A stretch of DNA of 64,000 nt from Paraflavitalea soli (GTDB lineage Bacteria > Bacteroidota > Bacteroidia > Chitinophagales > Chitinophagaceae). Positions 15,717-24,000 of the stretch are shown here, piece by piece. The position numbers and the translations under genes were made by a program. Under the pieces are notes generated by a model. That model searched no databases, was not told the origin of the DNA, and saw only the letters and a program-made list of their open reading frames with translations. Location of the stretch: NCBI RefSeq assembly GCF_003555545.1, contig NZ_CP032157.1, forward strand, positions 1,740,546 to 1,804,545, written 5' to 3'. Each line of letters begins with the position of its first letter. The stretch's first letter is position 1.

Positions 15717-16871
15717 ATGAACAGATTGATTGCTTTTTGTTTGTTGGTTGCTGTGCTGCAGCCGGCCACGACCCAGGCTCAACAAGGTAAAGCCAAGGGG
15801 CCGCTCACTTTCACCAATCCGCTGGCGGTTGATTTTGGAGATCCCTATGTATTGCACGTAAAAGACGACAAATACTATATGTACGGCACCGGTGCCGGCG
15901 CCAAAAATGGCTTTGCTGCTTACTCTTCCGTCGACCTGGTAAACTGGAAAAATGAAGGACAGGTATATTTCCACGATAACAAGAATGGCTGGAGCGATCC
16001 TAAGGCTGCTTGGGAAGGCGCTTACTGGGCGCCTGAAGTGTATGCGGTCAATGGAAAGTATTATATGTTCTACAGTGCCCAATGGAAGGAAAATCCGACG
16101 AGAGAGCTGGAGAATTTCCGTATTGGGGTAGCGGTGGCCGATAAACCTACCGGGCCGTTTATTGACCTGGCCAACAAACCTGTTTTTGACCCCGGATATC
16201 CCATCATTGATGCCAATGTATTATTCGATGCAACTGGCAGGGTGTACCTCTATTATTCGCGCTGCTGTTATAAGCATCCGGTAGAAAGTGAAGTAGCCAC
16301 CTGGGCAAGGGACAAAGGCTGGTACAAGGAAATTGAAGAAAGCTGGGTATATGGAGTTGAATTAAAGCCCGACTTCAGCGGCGTGATCGGAGAGCCGGTG
16401 CTGTTGTTGCGTCCGCCGGTAAGCATGACCGACAAACAATCCGCCTGGGAAAGCAGGTCTGTTACATCCAAAGAGGTGAACCGCCGCTGGACGGAGGGTT
16501 CGGTTGCCTTTAAAAAAGGGAACACCTACTACATGATGTATTCCGCCAACTATTTCGGTGGGAAAAATTATGCAGTAGGATATGCAACTTCAGCCAGTCC
16601 ATTGGGCCCTTTTAAAAAGGCAGCCAATAACCCTGTATTGGATAAGAATGTTGAGCAGGGTGGGGTAGTAACAGGCACAGGACATAATAGTATTACCTAC
16701 TCACCGGATGGCAAAGAAATGTTTTGTGTATACCATGGCCGTACGACAGCTACCGGCGATAAACGGGTAGTATTCATTGACCGCATGAAAGTGTTGAAAA
16801 ATGACCGGCTGGTGGTAGACGGACCTACTACCACACCACAGCCAATACCTTCCGGTACGATGGAGCGTTAA
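15717..16871 (+). CDS. Glycoside hydrolase family 43 enzyme
   Basis: The ATG at 15717 is preferred over a GTG at 15681 because it starts directly at a signal peptide (MNRLIAFCLLVAVLQPATTQAQ). The 384-residue product shows the five-bladed GH43 pattern: NPLAVDFGDPYVL with the catalytic-base Asp, WAPEVYAVNGKYYMFYSA, then RRWTEGSVAFKKGNTYYMMYS with the probable catalytic-acid Glu, and GTGHNSITYSPDGKEMFCVYHGR. GH43 enzymes cleave arabinofuranose and xylose linkages in plant polysaccharides; the exact substrate is not resolved. A TATATTTC -7-like box lies at 15673-15680. It stands alone, with no SusC/SusD pair in the window. Confidence 0.85.
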   Translation: MNRLIAFCLLVAVLQPATTQAQQGKAKGPLTFTNPLAVDFGDPYVLHVKDDKYYMYGTGAGAKNGFAAYSSVDLVNWKNEGQVYFHDNKNGWSDPKAAWEGAYWAPEVYAVNGKYYMFYSAQWKENPTRELENFRIGVAVADKPTGPFIDLANKPVFDPGYPIIDANVLFDATGRVYLYYSRCCYKHPVESEVATWARDKGWYKEIEESWVYGVELKPDFSGVIGEPVLLLRPPVSMTDKQSAWESRSVTSKEVNRRWTEGSVAFKKGNTYYMMYSANYFGGKNYAVGYATSASPLGPFKKAANNPVLDKNVEQGGVVTGTGHNSITYSPDGKEMFCVYHGRTTATGDKRVVFIDRMKVLKNDRLVVDGPTTTPQPIPSGTMER

Positions 16872-17353
16872 AAAGAATATTTCTTCTATGGCAAAAGACC
16901 AATCTGTTTCATGATGGCAGTATTATCAATCAGATTCCAGGTATCAGCCATCAAACCTGTTTGCATCAGCCATCTTCACACACCGGAAAGAGTTTGATAT
17001 AAGACAAGACAGTCCCATCAGGCCTAAGGGTAACTGATGATAGACTGGCTGGGCAATTTGCGTTGCAGGGATTAGTGGTGTTTGGGTATATTGCAATTAA
17101 AGATAGTCTACACAACTTGTAGCTTTATCAATGAACGATGATGCGCTGGTAAGCGGAATGAATTTGTTTACATAGGGATAACTTGAATAATATTATATTA
17201 TACAAAGCAACAGCTATATTAATAAGCAACAACAATCGCTTACGGTCTATGAGAGTATTGATAAAAAAACTGTTTCGAAATATACCCAATTGAGTGGGTA
17301 GCGGTTAAATAAAATACTTTGTCTGTTAACTGTTGCCACTACTCATGACAGCG
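16872..17353. other. Long intergenic region before the biosynthetic cluster
   Basis: No convincing gene is visible between the GH43 gene and the NusG-like operon, and base composition turns AT-rich from about 17160. The only clear structure is the inverted repeat at 17283-17300. The region probably holds the upstream regulatory part of the cluster. Confidence 0.4.
17283..17300. promoter_or_regulatory. TACCCA-N6-TGGGTA inverted repeat
   Basis: A perfect 6+6 inverted repeat about 55 bp upstream of the proposed -33 box at 17354. This is a suitable place for a dimeric activator or repressor of the cluster. Confidence 0.4.
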
Positions 17354-17386
17354 TTGTGTGTAGTGCGTTAACGTGAAATATTTTTG
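17354..17386 (+). promoter_or_regulatory. Promoter of the NusG-like/PPTase/thioesterase operon
   Basis: TTG (17354-17356), 22 bp, then TATTTTTG (17379-17386), a perfect TAnnTTTG -7 box. The resulting leader before the ATG at 17806 would be about 415 nt, unusually long for a Bacteroidota mRNA, and contains the structured element at 17514-17571. Confidence 0.5.
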
Positions 17387-17513
17387 GGAATTTAACGTTC
17401 GATTGTGCATATACTTATGTATATTGCGTTTGTCTAAATGCAATTCTCCTCCACTAGCATTTCTGTACCGCTGAAAAAAATAAGGCTCGTTAGTTTAGAT
17501 GCAATCGCTTATT

Positions 17514-17571
17514 AAGAAAGTACTTGTGACTTTCGATAGCGGAGCTTTATTTAGAGTATAGATCCTTTCTT
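17514..17571 (+). ncRNA. Structured leader RNA element, copy 1 (putative antitermination signal)
   Basis: GAAAGT (17516-17521), a 7-nt loop ending TGTG, and ACTTTC (17529-17534) form a 6-bp hairpin. It is followed after 3 nt by AUAGC-GGA-GCUUU, with the core AGC-GGA-GCU. An alternative 7-bp pairing, AAGAAAG (17514-17520) with CTTTCTT (17565-17571), encloses the whole element. The string GTGACTTTCGATAGC recurs exactly in the leader of the next operon. It is a candidate binding element for the NusG paralogue encoded immediately downstream. Confidence 0.6.
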
Positions 17572-17754
17572 GTACTTATTGGGCGGAACTGTTTTTTTCA
17601 TGTAGCCATTTATTATCTATAGCCATTTCTCCTGGTTGTCAATCAGGTAAGAGCGGAATTTGTCCTACATAATCTGTGTCGGACTAATCCTTTGATTTGC
17701 CCCGTCTTACCTTTTTGCCTGTACAAGGAACTGGCTGCTTTTTGTCTATTGACA

Positions 17755-17798
17755 CCGACACACGCGCTATAAACCTAATCAGTTCATGCAAACCTTAT
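17755..17798 (+). repeat. Leader 3' segment shared with the second leader
   Basis: CCGACAC (17755-17761), CGCT (17765-17768) and GCAAACCTT (17788-17796) occur in the same order as CCGACAC, CGCT and GTAAACCTT at 20110-20138, just before the start codons. The two leaders therefore look related by duplication at both their structured element and their 3' end. Confidence 0.4.
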
Positions 17799-17805
17799 CT
17801 TTTTT

Positions 17806-18375
17806 ATGGAAAATCAGCTCGTTCAAATTCAGGGAGACAAGCCCGAAGAGAAACCAGACAAATGGCATATCGTATACACTTATCCTAAGGCAGAACGCAA
17901 GGTCTATTCCAAACTGGTAAACCGGGGAGTCGTTTCTTTTATCCCGCTGCATAAGGTAATCAGACAATGGAGTGACAGAAAAAAACAACTGGAGGTTCCT
18001 TTATTTCCCAACTATATTTTTGTACAGGTACCACCGGCTGAACGATTTGAGCTGCTAAGAATAGACGGTATTGTTAAATACATCAGCTTTGACGGGAAGC
18101 CTGCTACAGTATCCAATACATTAATAGACACGCTGAAAAAAATGCTGTCGGGGAATATAGAGGTATCCAATGAGCAATTCATTGAAGGTACCCGCATCCG
18201 CATTTCCCATGGTCCCTTTACTGGCGCAGAAGGCCTGCTCATCAGAAAAAATGGATCAAGAAGGCTTGTCGTACAGATCGATGCGCTGCAAAGGTCTGTT
18301 TCGGTTGATATCTCAGCCAGCTCAGTTGTTCAGCTGATGGATCCCAATATTAATTACACCCGGAAGATCAATTAA
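17806..18375 (+). CDS. Specialised NusG paralogue (UpxY/LoaP/RfaH-like antiterminator)
   Basis: The 189-residue protein has an N-terminal NGN domain (residues about 20-115: WHIVYTYPKAERKVYSKLVNRG, QLEVPLFPNYIFV) and a C-terminal KOW domain (about 125-180: EGTRIRISHGPFTGAEGLLI). This is the layout of NusG-family elongation factors. Its start as first gene of a biosynthetic cluster, and the lack of housekeeping neighbours (secE, rplK), mark it as a specialised paralogue like UpxY, LoaP or RfaH. Such factors load on RNA polymerase at a leader signal and let it read long operons. Matching structured elements occur in its own leader and in that of the NRPS operon, so autoregulation and control of the NRPS operon are inferred. 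Confidence 0.88.
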   Translation: MENQLVQIQGDKPEEKPDKWHIVYTYPKAERKVYSKLVNRGVVSFIPLHKVIRQWSDRKKQLEVPLFPNYIFVQVPPAERFELLRIDGIVKYISFDGKPATVSNTLIDTLKKMLSGNIEVSNEQFIEGTRIRISHGPFTGAEGLLIRKNGSRRLVVQIDALQRSVSVDISASSVVQLMDPNINYTRKIN

Positions 18376-18380
18376 TCCTT

Positions 18381-19013
18381 ACGTACATCTATTACACAAG
18401 CCTGGCCGGTGAATGTGGCCGGCTATTGAACAGGTTGGCCAGGTACCTGCCACCGGCTATGCACCAGCAAATGCAAGCCTACCGGTTTGAGCAGGACTCC
18501 TGTCGATATCTGCTGGGTAAAATGTTATTGCTGAAAGGCCTGGTGGCACAAGGATATCATTCCGATATTCTTTCAGAGATACAATACAACGAATTCAACA
18601 AACCCTGGCTGGATGAAACGGTTAGCTTCAATATCTCCCATTCGGGCGATCATATCATATGTGCCGTAAGTAAATCCTTGCGCGTGGGCATTGATATAGA
18701 AGAGGTAAAGCCCACGGAGCTAACTGACTTTACGGATTGTTTTTCTGCTGCCGAGTGGCAATGCATCCGGCAGGAAGATAACCTGCTTACCAACTTTTAC
18801 CGGTTCTGGACGAGAAAGGAAGCCGTGCTGAAAGCAGATGGCCGTGGATTGGGCATTCCGTTAAAAGAATTAGAAGTAGTGAATGACCAGGTATTGGTTG
18901 GAACAGCGGTATGGCACCTGAAAGCATTGGATATCCTGGAGGGGTATGCTATCCATATGGCCTCCAGTGAGGAGGTTAAGGAAGACATATCACTGCGCGC
19001 TATTCAATTTTAA
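18381..19013 (+). CDS. 4'-phosphopantetheinyl transferase (Sfp-type), possible ACG start
   Basis: It converts apo carrier domains of the NRPS/PKS proteins to holo form using CoA. The family motifs are present: FNISHSGDHIICAVS, GIDIEEV (Mg2+-binding Asp/Glu) and FYRFWTRKEAVLKADGRGLG. The first canonical in-frame start is TTG at 18426. However, the frame upstream reads YIYYTSLAGECGRLLNRLARYLP, which looks like the normal N-terminus of the family and lacks any ATG, GTG or TTG back to the stop at 18351. I therefore place the likely start at ACG 18381, five bases after the NusG stop, giving 210 residues. From the TTG it would be 195 residues and lose the first strand. Confidence 0.85.
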   Translation, partial: TYIYYTSLAGECGRLLNRLARYLPPAMHQQMQAYRFEQDSCRYLLGKMLLLKGLVAQGYHSDILSEIQYNEFNKPWLDETVSFNISHSGDHIICAVSKSLRVGIDIEEVKPTELTDFTDCFSAAEWQCIRQEDNLLTNFYRFWTRKEAVLKADGRGLGIPLKELEVVNDQVLVGTAVWHLKALDILEGYAIHMASSEEVKEDISLRAIQF

Positions 19014-19036
19014 ATGAGAGACCTTTCTATTGCACC

Positions 19037-19768
19037 ATGTCATTTAATCTATTATGCCTGCCCTTTGCCGGGGGGAATAAGTTCTCGTACAGGAAGTATG
19101 AAGAAAAGGCGCCGGCCAACCTGCGGATCATACCGCTGGAATACCCGGGCAGGGGAAGCCGTGGCAGGGAACCGTTGTTACCGGAGCTCAACCTGCTGGT
19201 GGAAGACATTTACCACCAGGCCAGTCCATATATAGCGCAAGGTGGTTATGCTATTTACGGCCATAGCCTGGGAGCATTGGTGGCCATGCAGCTGGCGAGG
19301 AAGATCATCAGCCATCACCAGCCGCCACCACTGCACCTGTTTGTTTCAGGAGCTGCAGGGCCTTCTTCTTTGTGTTTTCGGCAAAAGCAACGGCATCGCC
19401 TGGAAAGGAATACTTTCATCGCAGAGATTACCAGGTTTGATGGAAGCCCGCAGGAGATCCTGCAGAACGAGGAATTCATTGACTATATAGAACCTGTGTT
19501 ACGCGCTGATTTTAGGGCTGTTGAAACCTATCAGCATGAGGAAACAGCGCCGCTTATGCTTCCTGTAACTGTGATCAACGGCACTGAAGATACAGAGATA
19601 GAAAGGCTGGACATATCCTTGTGGCAAAAAGAGACCAATTATCCTGTTGAGTTTGTATCCATGCCGGGCAATCATTTCTTTATTTTTGATGCACCTGCAC
19701 AGATCACACGCTTAATGGCAAATAAATTGCAGTTAACGGTAAAACAGGATAACCACAGCGCACAATAG
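19037..19768 (+). CDS. Type II thioesterase (editing alpha/beta hydrolase)
   Basis: A 243-residue stand-alone thioesterase of the GrsT/SrfAD type. It begins with the typical LLCLPFAGGNKFSYRKYEEKAP segment. The catalytic triad is Ser77 in GHSLGA, Asp185 in NGTEDTEIE and His213 in MPGNHFFIFD. Such enzymes hydrolyse mis-primed or stalled acyl groups from the phosphopantetheine arms of NRPS and PKS carriers. It is the third gene of the NusG-like/PPTase operon, 23 bp after the PPTase. No clear terminator follows. Confidence 0.92.
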   Translation: MSFNLLCLPFAGGNKFSYRKYEEKAPANLRIIPLEYPGRGSRGREPLLPELNLLVEDIYHQASPYIAQGGYAIYGHSLGALVAMQLARKIISHHQPPPLHLFVSGAAGPSSLCFRQKQRHRLERNTFIAEITRFDGSPQEILQNEEFIDYIEPVLRADFRAVETYQHEETAPLMLPVTVINGTEDTEIERLDISLWQKETNYPVEFVSMPGNHFFIFDAPAQITRLMANKLQLTVKQDNHSAQ

Positions 19769-19873
19769 TTCATCATTCAATAACGATTGTGTGTTGAAGT
19801 GAGCTAGATGTAATTGGGTATTTTTATTTGAAAGCCGTTAATTATTTTTACTGAAAGAAAATATTCTCTAAAT

Positions 19874-19881
19874 TAGTTTTG
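19874..19881 (+). promoter_or_regulatory. -7 box of a candidate promoter for the NRPS operon
   Basis: TAGTTTTG is a perfect TAnnTTTG element. No good -33 TTG is found at the usual distance, so the site may need an activator. The leader from here to the ATG at 20144 would be about 255 nt and contains two copies of the structured element. Confidence 0.4.
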
Positions 19882-19988
19882 TCAACATAGAACATCCGTC
19901 TACTACGACCCAACACCAATATCCCATCCTAAACCCGGCTTTTCCGTCTCTTACTTTTATCCAACATTATTTATTGGACAGTTTATTG

Positions 19989-20033
19989 TATAGCTCCTGA
20001 AAGACAATTGTGACTTTCGATAGCAGAGCTATA
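19989..20033 (+). ncRNA. Structured leader RNA element, copy 2
   Basis: GAAAG (19999-20003) pairs with CTTTC (20014-20018), with the same loop end TGTG as in copy 1. Then ATAGC-AGA-GCTAT (20020-20032) forms a perfect 5-bp hairpin. In addition TATAGCTC (19989-19996) and GAGCTATA (20026-20033) are perfect 8-bp inverted repeats enclosing the first hairpin, giving an alternative fold. The string GTGACTTTCGATAGC is identical to copy 1 at 17526-17540. Confidence 0.6.
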
Positions 20034-20065
20034 GGCAATGGCTTACAGACCGGTGCTGCTACCGT

Positions 20066-20104
20066 TCTTATGGAAGTCTGTGTGACTTACAAGAGCAGAG
20101 CTAT
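20066..20104 (+). ncRNA. Structured leader RNA element, copy 3
   Basis: AAGT (20074-20077), a 7-nt loop ending TGTG, and ACTT (20085-20088) form the first hairpin, extended by TCTT (20066-20069) with AAGA (20091-20094). AGC-AGA-GCT (20094-20102) follows, as in copy 2, and the string AGCAGAGCTAT is identical to copy 2. The bases outside the paired and conserved positions have diverged, as expected for selection on structure. Confidence 0.5.
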
Positions 20105-20109
20105 TACCG

Positions 20110-20138
20110 CCGACACCCCGCTGATGTTTGTAAACCTT
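20110..20138 (+). repeat. Leader 3' segment shared with the first leader
   Basis: CCGACAC (20110-20116), CGCT (20119-20122) and GTAAACCTT (20130-20138) correspond in order to 17755-17796 in the leader of the NusG-like operon. Confidence 0.4.
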
Positions 20139-20143
20139 TTGTT

Positions 20144-21070
20144 ATGAAAATAAACCGGGTGCGGAATATAACCCCAGCTGAATTCCTGCACAATCACCTG
20201 ATCGCCAACCAGCCTGTTATTATTGAAGATGGAATGGCAGACTGGCAAACAGATAAATTCCAGCCCCAATACCTGGATAAGGCATTTGGAGACCAGGAGG
20301 TGCAGATATACAATGATCTGTTTGACCTGCAAACGATCGATTCCTTACACAATTATTTGTCCGAGAATTTCAACAGGCCAGCCGTCACTTCCGCAGCTCC
20401 TTCTTATGTAAGGTGGTATACCAAATTGAGGAATGTGGATTTTTACTGGGCCGACAAAGTGTTCGAAGCTCTGTCGGGTTATTGGACGCATCCGTATTTT
20501 CTTTCCGATACAGATACTATTATTCCTTATACACAGGTGGGAACAAAAGCCGCTATCAACAATACCCGGTATCCTTACAAGGGGCTTTTTATTTCCGGTA
20601 AGGGAGCACGCACCAGGCTGCACAAAGATCCCTTTGGCAGCAATGCACTCCTGTGCCAGTTTTACGGACAGAAAAAGATTATCCTGTATGCTCCCGACCA
20701 GGAACCATTCCTGATGAACGAGGAAGCATTTGTAGATATAGTGAATCCAGACAGGCATCAATTCCCGGATTTTGATAAAGCAATACCATCCTATGAGGAG
20801 GTGCTTTCACCGGGAGAGATCGTGTTGTTTCCCGGCGGATGGTTTCATGATGTAACCTGTATCACTGATAGTATATCCATTACCTGGAACTTTGTTCCTA
20901 TACAGGAAGTCAACAAGCTGGCAAGCTTTATCAGGCAGCATCCCCATGATAGCCAGCTGGACATTGTACGTTTCTTTTTGTCAGCGGCCTTACCGATAGA
21001 TGCGTCCGCCGAAGAGATCGTCCATTTTTTGTCTGCCCAACATGAATCGTCCAAAGCCATAACCCTTTGA
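20144..21070 (+). CDS. JmjC/cupin_8-type Fe(II)/2-oxoglutarate oxygenase
   Basis: First gene of the biosynthetic operon. The 308-residue protein has the cupin_8/JmjC layout: PVIIEDGMADW near the N-terminus, iron ligands His160 and Asp162 in RLHKDPFG, and a distal His235 in PGGWFHDV, followed by SISITWNFV. Such enzymes hydroxylate amino-acid side chains, free or carrier-bound. Here a hydroxylated residue such as beta-hydroxy-Asn is plausible, but the substrate is not shown by the sequence. The stop overlaps the start of the next gene (TGATG), so translation is probably coupled. Confidence 0.8.
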   Translation: MKINRVRNITPAEFLHNHLIANQPVIIEDGMADWQTDKFQPQYLDKAFGDQEVQIYNDLFDLQTIDSLHNYLSENFNRPAVTSAAPSYVRWYTKLRNVDFYWADKVFEALSGYWTHPYFLSDTDTIIPYTQVGTKAAINNTRYPYKGLFISGKGARTRLHKDPFGSNALLCQFYGQKKIILYAPDQEPFLMNEEAFVDIVNPDRHQFPDFDKAIPSYEEVLSPGEIVLFPGGWFHDVTCITDSISITWNFVPIQEVNKLASFIRQHPHDSQLDIVRFFLSAALPIDASAEEIVHFLSAQHESSKAITL

Positions 21071-24000
21071 TGAAATTGAAAACCTGTCTCCTGATGTTTG
21101 CTGTGAGAAGATATATTGGTTTGATACCGGGAGCCATGATCCTGTACTCCGCTGCTTTTGCCCAGGCGGGGAATAAGGCCGGAATGGCTGAAAGGATAGA
21201 GCAGGAAGTAACGCAATACATGAGTAAAGGACACATTCCCGGCCTGAGCGTCGTACTTATTGACCATGACAGTCTCACTATACGATCTTTTGGGTATGCA
21301 GACCTGGTGACAAAGACACCGGTAAATGCCAGCACGGTATTTGAACTTGGCTCCTGTAGCAAAGCATTTACAGCTATGGCCATCTACCTGCTGGAACAGC
21401 AGGGACGTCTACAGCTCGATGCTTCCGTGAATCACTATATTCCCTGGTTCCAGGTAAAGTACAAAGGAGCGGTGGTGCCAGTCACCATCCGGCAGCTGCT
21501 GCACCATACGAGTGGTATTCCCTGGCATACCATTGCCGGTATTCCGGTAAGCGATAGTGATACGGCCCTCCAGCAAACCGTGCGGAATGTAACCCGGGTA
21601 GAGCTCGATCACTTGCCCGGCAATAAATATGAATATGCCACCATCAATTATGATATCCTGGCGCTGGTGGCGCAGACGGTAACAGGCCAACTTTTTGAAG
21701 CTTTTATGCAAGCCAGTATTTTCGACGCTTTGGGTTTAAACAGCACCAGCATTGGGCAGCCCAGGGATGGGCTGCTCAAATCTGCTGGGTATAAGATCGG
21801 TTTCTTCGCTGCACGTCGTTACCAGGCGCCTGTATACAGGGGCAATTATGCAGCCGGTTATGTACTTTCCAATGCCACTGATATGGCCAGCTGGCTGAAA
21901 TTCCAGCTGGGACTTGCACCCCAACCGCTGTATGAGCTGATCGGAAAGACACAGCAGCGCGATGAATCAGTAGCTGCTCACGACAATGCCTTTTATGCAA
22001 GCGGATGGCAGGTGGCCCTGGATGGCACGGGAGAACTGCTGCACGATGGACTGAATCCCAACTTCTCTTCCTATATCGCCTTCCGGCCAAAGGAGCAACT
22101 GGGCGTGGTGGTGCTGGCCAATTCAAACAGCCCTTATACACCGGTCATCGGCAATAAACTAATCAAAATGCTGGCGCATGAAAAGGTGGTCAAAGAATAT
22201 GATCCGGGGGATAATGGCGATTCGATGTTCAGCGGCATTGCCCTGGCTGTTGGCGTATACCTGCTGGCAGTATTGGCTTGCCTGGTATGGGTGATCAGGG
22301 ATATCATTAAAAAGACCAGGCAATTTGCGGGCTTTAGCTTAAGCAAACTGCTTTCCTTCGGTAAAGCCCTGGTGCTGATCGTTCCCTTTCTCTATGGTAT
22401 TTACCAGTTGCCGCAATGGCTGCTCAACTTTAACTGGGAGGCTGTATTGGTATGGCAGCCTGTAAGCCTGGAGGCTGCGCTGGTATTATTGGCAGCGGCC
22501 ATTCCCGGCAGTTACCTGGTTTACCTGCTTTCCCTGCTTTTCCCGGAAGAGAATCCCGTGAAGCGCAGGATTCCATCCATTGTTTTGCTGACCATACTTT
22601 CGGGGCTTTCCAATGTATTGCTCATCATCTTCGTGACCTCTGCTATGGATACAGAGATAAAGATCAGGTACCTTTTCTTCTACTATCTGCTCATCATCGG
22701 GCTTTACCTCATGGGCAGGAGGTTTGTACAGATCAGCCTCATCAAAATAACCAGGGGTATCGTTTACGAACTACGGGTAAAACTCATCAATAAGATATTC
22801 TCTACCGATTATGAGAAGTTTGAATCGATCGACCGGGGCAAGGTCTATACAGCGCTGAATGACGATGCCAATGTGATCGGCGAATCTACCACGCTGATGA
22901 TCTCTCTCATCACCAGTACCATTACCGTGATCGGCGCTTTTCTCTACCTCATGTCGCTGGCATTCTGGGCTACCTTGCTCACCAGCCTGATCATCGTATC
23001 GATTGCGGTGGTATATTATTTTGTGACCAGGAGCGCCAATACCTTCTATAACGAAGCGCGGGATTCCAGGAATGTATTCATGCGGTTGATCAATGGCATG
23101 ATCGACGGCTATAAAGAACTGAGCCTGCACCGGCAAAAGAAAGTGGAATACCAGGAAGATGTGCGGGAGAGCGCCCATCAGTACAAGATCATGATGAGTG
23201 CGGCCGATATCCGGTTTACCAATGCCTTCCTGGTAGGAGAGTCCTTGCTGGTAGTGCTGCTGGGCGCCGTCTCCATTGGTATGCCCAAGTTGTTTCCCGG
23301 CATTACAACAGATACGATCACCAGTTTTATCATCGTTCTGTTGTACCTGATCGGGCCCGTCAATGCCATCCTCAACAATATTCCTGATATCCTGCGCGTG
23401 AAGATAGGATGGGAGCGGATCAGGAAATTCATCCAGGAGATCCCTGCCAGTCCCGAAACGGATGGCAGACAGGATATATTAACTTCCGCTGCTTATAAAT
23501 TTGAAGCAAGGGGCATCAGTTTCCAATACGGGCAGGGAGGATTTGGTGTAGGGCCTATTGACCTGGAAGTGCAGCGTGGCGAAATACTCTTTATTACCGG
23601 CGGTAACGGCAGCGGGAAAACCACGCTGGCAAAAATGCTTACAGGACTGTACCCCCTCAATGAAGGAGCGGTACTGATCAACGATAAAGTGCAGCAGGGA
23701 TCGCAGATCGGGGAGTATTTCTCTGTGGTGTTCAATCCTACTTACCTGTTTGAGAAATTATACAATGTAGACCTGGCAGACCGTGAGCAGGACCTGAAAG
23801 ATTACCTGGGCGTACTGGACCTGCAGCAAAAAGTGGAGATCAGGAACAATCGGTATAGCACCATTAAATTATCGGGCGGCCAAAGGAAAAGGCTGGCCTT
23901 GCTGCAATGTTACCTGGAAGACAAACCGATCTACCTGTTTGATGAATGGGCCGCTGACCAGGACCCTTCTTACCGGAAGTTCTTTTACCGGACCATGCTG

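Noticed and set aside
19769-19820. Terminator after the thioesterase gene
   Set aside because: CACAAT...ATTGTG can pair, but the loop is about 20 nt and no T-tract follows; read-through into the next leader cannot be excluded.
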